Notes under the pieces: model-generated
Seen by the model: only the letters and a program-made list of their open reading frames with translations
What the model was told of the DNA's origin: nothing
Databases searched by the model: none
Program-made: the position numbers and the translations under genes
Part shown: piece by piece, positions 5,691-13,107 of the stretch
Layout: each line of letters begins with the position of its first letter
Numbering within the stretch: position 1 is the stretch's first letter
Origin: a virus
Strand: one strand, 5' to 3'
DNA length: 32,141 bases
Virus record (IMG/VR): IMGVR_UViG_3300032086_002987
Coordinates: 1-32,141 of that record

Positions 5691-7687
5691 TGAAAAAAGA
5701 AAATATAGAGAAAGTATTGCAAGATGCTTGGCTTGGCATCAATGTAAAAGACGAAGATTTATTTAATCCGATTGATTTTATATTTCACGACGGAGACACC
5801 GATAAGATTTTGGAAAGAATCGCTTGGCTGTTTATGCAACCCGAGTATTTCTCTTTCGCATGTAAATATATCCTCAATATAGAAATTTCTCCGTTTCAAT
5901 CTTTGCTACTAAAAGAAATGTGGAACAAGAAGTTTCCAATGCTGGTTGGCAGTCGTGGTATGGGTAAGTCATTTATACTTTCTGTATATCCATTGCTTCG
6001 AGCCTTATTTATGCCACGGAGAAAGATCATTGTCGTCGGTGCGGCCTTTAGACAGTCGAAAGTGCTTTTTGAATACATGGATACCATCTGGAAGAACGCG
6101 CCTGTTCTGAGGGATCTGTGCGGCTCTAGAAGCGGACCAAGAAGAGATGTTGATAGGTGCGTGATGCATATTGGTGATAGTACAATTACCTGTCTTCCTT
6201 TGGGCGATGGTAGTAAGATTCGTGGTCAACGTGCAAATGATATTATTGCTGACGAGTTTGCTTCCATCCCCAGAGACATTTTTGAAAACGTTGTTGCCGG
6301 TTTTGCCGCTGTAGCTGCGTCTCCAATCGAAAAGGTAAAACAAAGAGCTCAAGAAAAGAAAGCGAAAGAGTTAGGCGTTGTAATCCAAGATGAAAAACAA
6401 AACTCAGGTATCGTAGAAAAATCAAACCAAATTATACTTTCTGGTACGGCATATTATGACTTCAATCATTTTGCTGATTACTGGAAAAGGTATCGAGCCA
6501 TTGTAAACAGTAAGGGCGATAGATTCAAGCTTCAAGAAGTATTTGGTCAAAATGTACCAGAAGACTTTGCTTGGGATGAATATTCTGTGATCCGTATGCC
6601 TGTTACTTCATTGCCCGAAGGCTTTATGGATGATGGCCAAATTGAACGAGCAAGAGCTACTGTACACTCTGGTATCTTCCAGATGGAGTATGGAGCTTGT
6701 TTTACTACAGACAGTCAAGGGTTTTTCAAAAGATCTTTGATTGAAAACTGCATAGCCTCAGAAGAAAACAATCTAAAAATTAAAGGCGAAGAAATACAGT
6801 TTGAAGCTATGCTGAAAGGCGACCCAAATAAAAAATATATATTCGGCGTTGACCCGGCATCGGAAGTTGACAATTTTAGTATTGTTGTTCTTGAATTGAA
6901 TGGCACACATCGAAGAGTCGTTCATGTGTGGACTACGAACAGAAGTCAGCATAGAGACCAACTAAAGGCACACCTTGTGGACGAAGATGATTTCTACTCT
7001 TATTGCGCTAGAAAAATTAGGAACTTGATGAGAGTTTTTCCTTGTGTGGAAATTGCACTTGATGCTCAGGGTGGTGGTATCGCTGTCATGGAAGCTCTGC
7101 ATGACAAAGACAAAATAAGAGAAGGTGAGCTACCGATTTGGCCTGTAATCGACTGGGACAAACCAAAGGACACCGATAATGAACAGGGCCTGCACATTCT
7201 TAAGATGTGCCAGTTTGCAAAGTATGATTGGCTAGCTGAAGCTAATCATGGACTTAGAAAAGACTTTGAAGACAAGATCGTTTTATTTCCTGCTTTTGAT
7301 GCGGTCAGTCTTGGTCTTTCGGCAGAAGACGACAATAGAACTGGCAGAGTGTACGATACATTAGAAGACTGTGTAATGGAAATAGAAGAACTTAAGAACG
7401 AGCTATCTATGATTGTTATGACTCAGACTTCTACAGGGAGAGAAAGATGGGACACTCCAGAAATTAAAGTTGCCGCTGGTAAAAAGAGCAGATTAAGAAA
7501 AGACCGTTACTCTTCTTTGATCATGGCAAACATGAGCGCTCGTCACTTCGGCGCACAGCAATCAGTTGTAAAGTACGATCATTACGGCGGTTTTGCCAAT
7601 AAATCTCAAGGGCAACAACCTAAAGATGATGGCCCTCTCTACAATGGCCCTTCTTGGTTTACAGAAAATCTAGGCGATATCTATTAA
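5690..7687 (+). CDS. terL: Terminase large subunit
   Basis: The DNA-packaging motor, 665 residues, with both expected domains. The ATPase has Walker A GSRGMGKS at 87-94, Walker B DIIADE at 184-189 with Glu189 as catalytic base, and the coupling motif SGTAYY at 251-256. The RNase H-like nuclease has GVDPASE at 386-392 (Asp388), VEIALDAQGGG at 453-463 (Asp458) and a third acidic site in RKDRYSSLIMA near the C-terminus. This nuclease cuts concatemers at the start and end of packaging. Walker A of the GxRGxGKS type is seen in T4-like and related terminases. It starts in the stop of the ClpP-like gene (TAATG). After it comes the first promoter motif of the head module. A charged insert (residues 214-245, KVKQRAQEKKAKELG) separates Walker B from motif III. 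Confidence 0.95.
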   Translation: MKKENIEKVLQDAWLGINVKDEDLFNPIDFIFHDGDTDKILERIAWLFMQPEYFSFACKYILNIEISPFQSLLLKEMWNKKFPMLVGSRGMGKSFILSVYPLLRALFMPRRKIIVVGAAFRQSKVLFEYMDTIWKNAPVLRDLCGSRSGPRRDVDRCVMHIGDSTITCLPLGDGSKIRGQRANDIIADEFASIPRDIFENVVAGFAAVAASPIEKVKQRAQEKKAKELGVVIQDEKQNSGIVEKSNQIILSGTAYYDFNHFADYWKRYRAIVNSKGDRFKLQEVFGQNVPEDFAWDEYSVIRMPVTSLPEGFMDDGQIERARATVHSGIFQMEYGACFTTDSQGFFKRSLIENCIASEENNLKIKGEEIQFEAMLKGDPNKKYIFGVDPASEVDNFSIVVLELNGTHRRVVHVWTTNRSQHRDQLKAHLVDEDDFYSYCARKIRNLMRVFPCVEIALDAQGGGIAVMEALHDKDKIREGELPIWPVIDWDKPKDTDNEQGLHILKMCQFAKYDWLAEANHGLRKDFEDKIVLFPAFDAVSLGLSAEDDNRTGRVYDTLEDCVMEIEELKNELSMIVMTQTSTGRERWDTPEIKVAAGKKSRLRKDRYSSLIMANMSARHFGAQQSVVKYDHYGGFANKSQGQQPKDDGPLYNGPSWFTENLGDIY

Positions 7688-7700
7688 TTGTGTGTATAAT
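7685..7700 (+). promoter_or_regulatory. Putative late promoter motif (copy 2)
   Basis: TAATTGTGTGTATAAT, with TGTGTAT at 7691-7697, starts right at the terminase stop codon and 56 bases before the portal ATG. This copy resembles an extended -10 (TGTG then TATAAT), which leaves open recognition by the host sigma-70. Confidence 0.55.
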
Positions 7701-7746
7701 CATTTACAATACAATTAACAATACCATTGACTGGAGAGCAATATAA

Positions 7747-9873
7747 ATGTCAGACGATCTATACTTAACATGGGGCGATGATTTAGAACGTAGTCAAGCT
7801 TACGAACAGGCTTCAGATAACATAAATGCGTATGATGGCGTACAAAAATCTTTTGCATACGACTATAGAACATTTATTGACACGGAACCTTCACGTTCTG
7901 TAAGACCTTCTTTTTATCGTAGTGATTACACTGCTTTCCGTCCGGGAGAAGCTGTACCCAAACACCAGAAGCGAATTATCAAGATGTGCATGCAGGCATA
8001 TGATAAAGTCGGAATCATTAGAAATGTCATTGACTTAATGGGTGACTTTGCAGCTCAAGGTATCACCCTAGTGCATCCTAACCGTTCGGTAGAAAGATTC
8101 TATCGCAAGTGGTTTGAAAATGTAAATGGGCATGACCGCTCAGAGAGATTCCTCAACTATCTTTATAGATGTGGTAATGTGGTTGTAAAAAGACGTACAG
8201 CTCGCCTCAACAAAAATAAAGAAGCTGAACTAAAAAGAAGTACGGCTGCTCCAGATATGAAGATAGAAAATGTTCCAGTGGAGCGAAGAGTTATACCTTG
8301 GAAGTATGACTTCTTAAATCCGCTAGCCGTAGATATTAAGAATAATGGTGCCGCATTTACAGGCGACATAGAATATGTTCTTAAGGTGTCAAAGAATACT
8401 GTAAACTCAATGATGAGTTATCAAGGAAGAAAAGGCGTTAACAAACAACTTCCTACAGATATCGTAAATAAGTTTAAGAATGGCGAAAGAGAGATTGAAT
8501 TAGACCAGAACAAACTTTCTGTGTACCATTACAAGAAAGATGACTGGAACCTGTGGGCAAACCCAATGATCTATGCTATTCTTGATGACATTATAATGTT
8601 AGAGAAGATGAAACTTGCTGACTTAGCTGCGTTAGATGGTGCTATTTCTAATGTAAGACTATGGACAATTGGTGACTTAGATCATAAAATTATTCCAACA
8701 AAAGCTGCTATTAATAGGCTAAGAGATATTTTAGCTAGTAATGTTGGTGGTGGTACTATGGATTTGGTTTGGGGTCCTGAAATTGATTTCAAAGAAAGTA
8801 CAACTCAAGTATATAAATTCTTAGGTGCAGAAAAATATCAACCAGTTCTAACGAGCGTATACGCTGGACTTGGAATACCTCCTACACTTACTGGCGCTGC
8901 AGGAGCTAGTGGAGGGTACACTAATAATTATGTAAGCCTCAAGACTCTAATTGAAAGATTAGAATATGGTCGTGAAATATTAAAAGAGTTCTGGTCTCAA
9001 GAAATTAAGATGGTACAACAGGCTATGGGCTTTAGATTTCCAGCTGAAATGCATTTTGATTCAATTATACTATCTGACGAAGCAGCTCAAAAACAATTAC
9101 TAATGCAGCTCGCAGACAGAGATATTATATCTCAAGAAACTCTACTGGAGAGATTTAGAGAGATCCCTAATATCGAAAGGATCAGGGTTCGCCGAGAAAC
9201 CAGAGAAAGAGCTAAAGACTCTTCTGCTCCGAGGAAGGCTGGTCCTTTCCATAATCCACAGCATTCGGATGACGTTGCTAAATTGGCAATGACAAAAGAT
9301 TTGCTAGATAATGATGAGTATTTGGAAACATTAGGTTTGCCGCCTGCGGAGAATGTTGAAAATGATCCTCCTGCAGATCAACCTAAAAGACTGGAAGAGA
9401 ATAATTCTCCAGAACAGGAAGAAGCTTTTAGTCCTGTGTCTGAAAACCCAGAAGGTGGAAGACCTATGCACTCCCGAGATTCTGGCCCAAGAAAACAAAA
9501 GAGAGTTCTACCTAGAAGTGGAGAGGGTGTAGCAAAAACCTTATGGGCTTACGAAGCACAGAAGGCAATTGCTGACTTGGTTACACCGATGGCTTTAGAG
9601 CACTATCAAAAGAAAAACGCTAGAAGTCTTACAAAATCAGAGTTTGACGAGCTAGAATATCTTAAATTATGCATATTGACTGGCATGAAGCCTTATATGG
9701 AAATAGATGCAGATGTGATTAAATCAATCATTGACGCAAGCACAAAACCTTCTAAGGAATTTACTGAAGCGATTGAAAGTGCTGTAGCTTCTTTTGCCGA
9801 TACTCAAAATAGAAAACCAAGTATTGATGAAATGAGATACATCTACGCTTCAACCTTTGCGAGCTATAGCTAG
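7747..9873 (+). CDS. Portal protein
   Basis: A 708-residue portal, forming the ring at one vertex through which DNA enters and leaves. Residues 80-150 (VIDLMGDFAAQGITL, then RFLNYLYRCGNVVVKRR) match the portal wing and stem entry. Around 380-420 the portal signature GGYTNNYVSLKTLIERLEYG is clear, followed by LKEFWSQEIKMVQQAMG. Residues about 520-590 are a low-complexity, Pro/Glu-rich linker. The C-terminal 120 residues (TLWAYEAQKAIADLVTPMAL onward) are a helical extension not seen in standard portals, possibly a crown or barrel inside the head. The length exceeds usual portals (400-550). A TGGAGAG site precedes the ATG. It follows the large terminase directly, as in most phages. Confidence 0.9.
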   Translation: MSDDLYLTWGDDLERSQAYEQASDNINAYDGVQKSFAYDYRTFIDTEPSRSVRPSFYRSDYTAFRPGEAVPKHQKRIIKMCMQAYDKVGIIRNVIDLMGDFAAQGITLVHPNRSVERFYRKWFENVNGHDRSERFLNYLYRCGNVVVKRRTARLNKNKEAELKRSTAAPDMKIENVPVERRVIPWKYDFLNPLAVDIKNNGAAFTGDIEYVLKVSKNTVNSMMSYQGRKGVNKQLPTDIVNKFKNGEREIELDQNKLSVYHYKKDDWNLWANPMIYAILDDIIMLEKMKLADLAALDGAISNVRLWTIGDLDHKIIPTKAAINRLRDILASNVGGGTMDLVWGPEIDFKESTTQVYKFLGAEKYQPVLTSVYAGLGIPPTLTGAAGASGGYTNNYVSLKTLIERLEYGREILKEFWSQEIKMVQQAMGFRFPAEMHFDSIILSDEAAQKQLLMQLADRDIISQETLLERFREIPNIERIRVRRETRERAKDSSAPRKAGPFHNPQHSDDVAKLAMTKDLLDNDEYLETLGLPPAENVENDPPADQPKRLEENNSPEQEEAFSPVSENPEGGRPMHSRDSGPRKQKRVLPRSGEGVAKTLWAYEAQKAIADLVTPMALEHYQKKNARSLTKSEFDELEYLKLCILTGMKPYMEIDADVIKSIIDASTKPSKEFTEAIESAVASFADTQNRKPSIDEMRYIYASTFASYS

Positions 9874-9902
9874 TTTTATAGTAAAAAATTAACTATTATA
9901 TA

Positions 9903-9918
9903 TTTTTTGTGTATTATG
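9903..9918 (+). promoter_or_regulatory. Putative late promoter motif (copy 3)
   Basis: TTTTTTGTGTATTATG, with TGTGTAT at 9908-9914. The ribosome site AAGGAG begins only 8 bases later (9923-9928), so transcription must begin within a few bases of the motif. It therefore has to work as a -10-type element; there is no room for it to be a -35 box. This copy fixes the meaning of the others. Confidence 0.6.
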
Positions 9919-9937
9919 ATGTAAGGAGATCTTCATT

Positions 9938-11491
9938 ATGAAAATATATGCACAAGAAATACAAGATGGTCTTGAGCAAGTAATCAAAGAAAACAATACA
10001 ATTGCATATTGTTCTCATGTTATTTGTCAAGATGATACTTTAATGACTAGCGAGGCATCGGTTGACGCTGATAAGGCCGTCGCTAGATCTTTTTTTGAGC
10101 TTCAAGAATCACAAGCAGAAAACAAAGAACAGATTGACTTATACTATCTAAGCTCTGTTTTAGTTAGTAGCGGTTGGAATAAGAACGATGATGTTTTCGA
10201 TGCTAAAGAGATGTGGGAAGCTCGTTCCACTCCAGAAGATAAACAGTTTAATTACATGCACAATGAAAAAGATATCATTGGTCATATTACAGGTAATTAT
10301 GTTACTGATTTTAGTGGAAACAAATTAGATGATAAATTGTCTTGGGAAGAAGCTGGCTCACCGAAAGACTTCAACATCATATCAACTGGTGTTCTATATA
10401 AGTCTTGGAGTGATATGGAACTTCGCGAGAGAATGCAAAATATAATCGAGGAAATTGAAGAAGGAAAATGGTTTGTCTCGATGGAATGTTTGTTCCCAAA
10501 CTTTGATTACGCTTTAAAAAATTCACAAGGCGAAATGAAAGTTGTAGCAAGAGAAGAGGCTTCGGCATTTTTGACGAAACATCTTCGAGCATACGGGGGA
10601 ACAGGAAAGTACGAGGGTTACACAGTAGGTCGTTTATTAAGAAATATATCTTTCTCTGGCAAGGGCTTGGTTTCTAAACCTGCTAATCCTCGAAGTGTCA
10701 TTTTGAATGACAACCAAAGTTTTAGTGAATTTGAAAGTGAATTAGTTACTGTTTCATCTATAAAGGAGAATAAGATGTCTGATGTCTTACAGAAACAGTT
10801 GGACGACGTTAAAGCTGAACTTGTTGAAGCTCGCGCCGCCAACGAAACTATGAAGCAGGAAATGGAAGCACAGAAGTCTGAAGCTATTGAAAGCCAGCTT
10901 AAAACTTTTGAAGCCGAAATTACTGCTAAGGACGAAGCTATCGCTGAAGTCCAAGCTAAAGCTGACGAGGCTTTGGCAAAAATTGCTGAACTAGAAGAAA
11001 GTCTTTCTGCTAGTGAAGAAGCAAAGCTCGAAGCAATCGCTAAGGTTGCTGAAATCGAAAAAGCTGCTGCCCTCGAAAAGAGAGTTGCCGCTTTAACTGA
11101 AGCTGGTCTTGAAGGTGAAGAATTGGACGAAGCTATCGCTCGATTTGAAAACCTTGATGATTCTACCTTTGATTTTGTCGTTGCTGCGATGAGCCCTAAA
11201 ATGCTTGAACAGCAAAAGAAGATGAAAGAAAAAGAAGAAGAAAAAGAAGAAGCTCGCAAACATGAAGAAGCTCGTAAAAAGGAAGAAGCACGTAAAACTA
11301 TGGCTGATGAAGTTCTTGAAGAAGAAGTAGAAGAAGCTGAAGCAAGTGTTGAAGTCCTTGAAGAAGTAGAAGAAGAAGCTGACCTAGCAATGGCTGAAGC
11401 TATTGACGAAGACGATCCTGCAGAGGAACTTCGCTCTTCAGCTAGTGAATGGTTTGGTACTCTTCTAAAGTCAACTGCAAACCTTAAATAA
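9938..11491 (+). CDS. Prohead maturation protease fused to scaffold
   Basis: A 517-residue two-part protein. Residues 1-255 are a serine protease of the prohead type. SSGWNKNDDVFD at 77-88 is the 'new material' strand of these proteins. FNYMHNEKDIIGHI at 104-117 holds the likely catalytic His108, WFVSMEC at 178-184 the likely Ser181, and VSKPANPRSVI at 245-255 the 'PANP' motif usual at the end of the domain. Residues 280-517 are a Glu/Ala/Lys-rich coiled coil typical of scaffold, with a helical C-terminal anchor (SASEWFGTLLKS) that would bind capsid protein. AAGGAG lies 9 bases before the ATG. A second start inside the frame (at 10775) very likely makes the scaffold alone, as in lambda C/Nu3. 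The full-length form would bring a protease into the prohead to digest the scaffold. Confidence 0.85.
   Translation: MKIYAQEIQDGLEQVIKENNTIAYCSHVICQDDTLMTSEASVDADKAVARSFFELQESQAENKEQIDLYYLSSVLVSSGWNKNDDVFDAKEMWEARSTPEDKQFNYMHNEKDIIGHITGNYVTDFSGNKLDDKLSWEEAGSPKDFNIISTGVLYKSWSDMELRERMQNIIEEIEEGKWFVSMECLFPNFDYALKNSQGEMKVVAREEASAFLTKHLRAYGGTGKYEGYTVGRLLRNISFSGKGLVSKPANPRSVILNDNQSFSEFESELVTVSSIKENKMSDVLQKQLDDVKAELVEARAANETMKQEMEAQKSEAIESQLKTFEAEITAKDEAIAEVQAKADEALAKIAELEESLSASEEAKLEAIAKVAEIEKAAALEKRVAALTEAGLEGEELDEAIARFENLDDSTFDFVVAAMSPKMLEQQKKMKEKEEEKEEARKHEEARKKEEARKTMADEVLEEEVEEAEASVEVLEEVEEEADLAMAEAIDEDDPAEELRSSASEWFGTLLKSTANLK
10760..10776 (+). promoter_or_regulatory. Internal ribosome binding site for scaffold
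   Basis: ATAAAGGAGAATAAGAT lies inside the protease-scaffold gene with its AAAGGAG 6 bases before an in-frame ATG at 10775. The same 17 bases occur at 11987-12003 as the ribosome site of the major capsid gene. A perfect, duplicated Shine-Dalgarno string inside a coding frame is hard to explain by chance. Confidence 0.8.
10775..11491 (+). CDS. Scaffold protein from nested in-frame start
   Basis: The same frame and stop as the protease-scaffold fusion, begun at the internal ATG (Met280 of the long form), gives 238 residues: MSDVLQKQLDDVKAEL onward, an almost continuous charged coiled coil (Glu, Ala and Lys dominate), with a very acidic segment near the end (VLEEEVEEAEASVEVLEEVE) and a final WFGTLLKS helix. 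Scaffolds guide capsid assembly and are then removed. Nested scaffold genes in frame with the protease are established for lambda (Nu3 in C), and the gene order here is the same. The evidence is the perfect ribosome site and the exact domain boundary. Making the scaffold in excess of the protease would be the purpose. Confidence 0.75.
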   Translation: MSDVLQKQLDDVKAELVEARAANETMKQEMEAQKSEAIESQLKTFEAEITAKDEAIAEVQAKADEALAKIAELEESLSASEEAKLEAIAKVAEIEKAAALEKRVAALTEAGLEGEELDEAIARFENLDDSTFDFVVAAMSPKMLEQQKKMKEKEEEKEEARKHEEARKKEEARKTMADEVLEEEVEEAEASVEVLEEVEEEADLAMAEAIDEDDPAEELRSSASEWFGTLLKSTANLK

Positions 11492-11512
11492 TTAAGAGAA
11501 GGAGAATATATA

Positions 11513-11977
11513 ATGGCTCTTAAATCAGATAGAAATGAAGTACAAACTGACATTAGCTTCTTCATGAATGAAGTTGCTACTAGAGGTGGTATTGCTTCTT
11601 TGTCAACTGGTGGTAGTGGTGCTGCTATGGATCAAGGTGCTGCTTTGGTTACTTATGCTGCTACTGCTTCCGGTAAAGTTCCTATGGGTATTTTGTTGAA
11701 CGATATGGTTAATCTTGACCTTACTCGTCAGCACATTAACCAACACAAAGATGAAGTCCAGAAGGGTGGTAAAGTTACCATCTTGCGTAAGGGCTACATT
11801 GTAACTAATAGTATCGAAGGCGCAGATCCTTCCGCTGGTGACTCAGTTTATCCTGCTCACAGTGGTAATGTTGCTGCATCCGATATTGTTGGTGATGGAA
11901 CTGTGTCTGCTATTGGTCGTTTCCTCTCATCGAAAGATGAAGATGGTTACGCTAAAGTAGAAATCAACCTACCGTAA
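11513..11977 (+). CDS. Probable capsid decoration protein
   Basis: A 154-residue protein between the scaffold and the major capsid protein, the place of lambda gpD. The N-terminal part is Gly/Ala/Ser-rich and flexible (GGIASLSTGGSGAAMDQG). The middle, VPMGILLNDMVNLDLTRQ and GGKVTILRKGYIVTN, looks like a small beta-barrel. The end (DGTVSAIGRFLSSKDEDGYAKVEIN) is the strand pair usual in such proteins. These features fit a decoration or head-stabilising protein that binds the outside of the expanded capsid. AAGGAG precedes the ATG by 7 bases, and it shares the transcript from copy 3 of the promoter motif. The family call is by fold-like pattern and position. Confidence 0.7.
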   Translation: MALKSDRNEVQTDISFFMNEVATRGGIASLSTGGSGAAMDQGAALVTYAATASGKVPMGILLNDMVNLDLTRQHINQHKDEVQKGGKVTILRKGYIVTNSIEGADPSAGDSVYPAHSGNVAASDIVGDGTVSAIGRFLSSKDEDGYAKVEINLP

Positions 11978-12004
11978 CTTTAGCTCATAAAGGAGAATAA
12001 GATA

Positions 12005-13009
12005 ATGAATATGAAAGAACGTCCTTCAGCAGATTTTATCGAACTGCTCAAAAGATCAGGTAGTTCCGATAAAGCAGTTGCAATCGAAGCACAACGAGAA
12101 ATCGCTAAAGCTTTAGAATTGCCACTTCGTAAAGGCGTATTGTTCGGCGATGTTGTAACTTCTATTTATGAAGCTATGCCACTTGAGCCGGGTGCTACAC
12201 CTGAATTTCCACTTGACCTTCTTGCTCCGGGTACAGAAAGCGATCACGTTGCTTACACTAATCCGGGTCATGGTCGTATTCCAGAACGTAGCGTCGAAGG
12301 CGATTACGTAATGGTCAACACTTACGGCATCACAAGCTCGATTGACTTCTTGCTTAAGTATGCTCGTGAAGCTAACTGGAACGTTGTTGCTCGCGCAATG
12401 CAAGTTTTAGAAGCTTCATTTGTAAAGAAAATCAACGACGACGGATGGCACACTTTGCTAGCCGCTGCTGTTGATAGAAACATCTTGGTCTATGATGCTG
12501 ATGCAGCTGCTGGTCAGTTTACAAAGCGTCTTGTATCTTTGATGAAGACTGTAATGCGTCGTAACGGTGGTGGTAACAGTGTTACTGCAAATGGTCGCTT
12601 GACTGACCTTTACCTCTCACCAGAAGCAATCGAAGACATCCGCAACTGGGGTGTTGATCAGCTTGACGAAGTTTCACGTCGTGAAATTTACGTAGCAGCT
12701 GACGACGGAGCTCCATTGACTCGTATCTTCGGTGTTAACCTTCACGACTTGTTTGAGTTTGGTGACAACCAAGAATATCAAAACTACTTCACTAGTGATC
12801 TCGGCGGTTCTCTCCAGACAGCTGATGTAGAATTGGTAATCGGTTTGGACCAAGCCTCTAACGATAGCTTTGTAATGCCTGTTAAGAAAGAAGTTGAAGT
12901 TTATGAAGATGAAGCTCTTCACAGACATCAGCGTCAGGGTTACTACGGTTGGGCTGAGATTGGATTTGGTGTTCTTGACAATAGAAGAGTTCTCGCTGGC
13001 TCATTCTAA
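12005..13009 (+). CDS. Major capsid protein
   Basis: A 334-residue protein in the position of the major head subunit: after scaffold and decoration genes, with a very strong ribosome site, and followed by a strong terminator. Segments compatible with the HK97 fold include ALELPLRKGVLFGDVVTSIY (N-arm and start of the E-loop region), YGITSSIDFLLKYAREANWNVVARAM (spine helix), RLTDLYLSPEAIEDIRNWGVDQ (P-domain helix with the LYLSPEA motif) and IFGVNLHDLF (A-domain strand). No long N-terminal delta domain is present, which agrees with a separately encoded scaffold. An in-frame ATG at 12011 is an alternative start. Codon choice is more regular than in the neighbours, as expected for a highly expressed gene. 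Confidence 0.9.
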   Translation: MNMKERPSADFIELLKRSGSSDKAVAIEAQREIAKALELPLRKGVLFGDVVTSIYEAMPLEPGATPEFPLDLLAPGTESDHVAYTNPGHGRIPERSVEGDYVMVNTYGITSSIDFLLKYAREANWNVVARAMQVLEASFVKKINDDGWHTLLAAAVDRNILVYDADAAAGQFTKRLVSLMKTVMRRNGGGNSVTANGRLTDLYLSPEAIEDIRNWGVDQLDEVSRREIYVAADDGAPLTRIFGVNLHDLFEFGDNQEYQNYFTSDLGGSLQTADVELVIGLDQASNDSFVMPVKKEVEVYEDEALHRHQRQGYYGWAEIGFGVLDNRRVLAGSF

Positions 13010-13030
13010 TATAGAACCTAATTCTAGAAG

Positions 13031-13065
13031 AAACCGTCCTATTGTCATGATAGGGCGGTTTTTTT
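13031..13065 (+). terminator. Rho-independent terminator after capsid gene
   Basis: A 12-bp stem (13031-13042 with 13050-13061, one G-T wobble, core CCGTCCTAT against ATAGGGCGG), a 7-base loop, and a run of seven T at 13059-13065. It begins 21 bases after the capsid stop. The T-run is also the T-run of the next promoter motif, so one transcript ends where the next would begin. Confidence 0.9.
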
Positions 13066-13071
13066 GTGTAT
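13059..13071 (+). promoter_or_regulatory. Putative late promoter motif (copy 4)
   Basis: Seven T then GTGTAT, with TGTGTAT at 13065-13071, followed by two copies of TTTATATATA at 13071 and 13088. It lies 37 bases before the fibre start and overlaps the T-run of the capsid terminator. Confidence 0.6.
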
Positions 13072-13107
13072 TTATATATAAGAGTCTTTATATATAGGAG
13101 TTTTAGC

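Noticed and set aside
10618-11565. Long minus-strand frame of 315 codons opposite the scaffold
   Set aside because: Ser/Ala-rich composition is the mirror of the Glu/Ala/Lys coiled-coil codons; it has no start signal and crosses the gene boundary.
13066-13107. Earlier in-frame ATG for the fibre gene
   Set aside because: It falls in the promoter T-run and motif; AGGAG is 8 bases before 13108 and the product then starts with the conserved N-terminal module.
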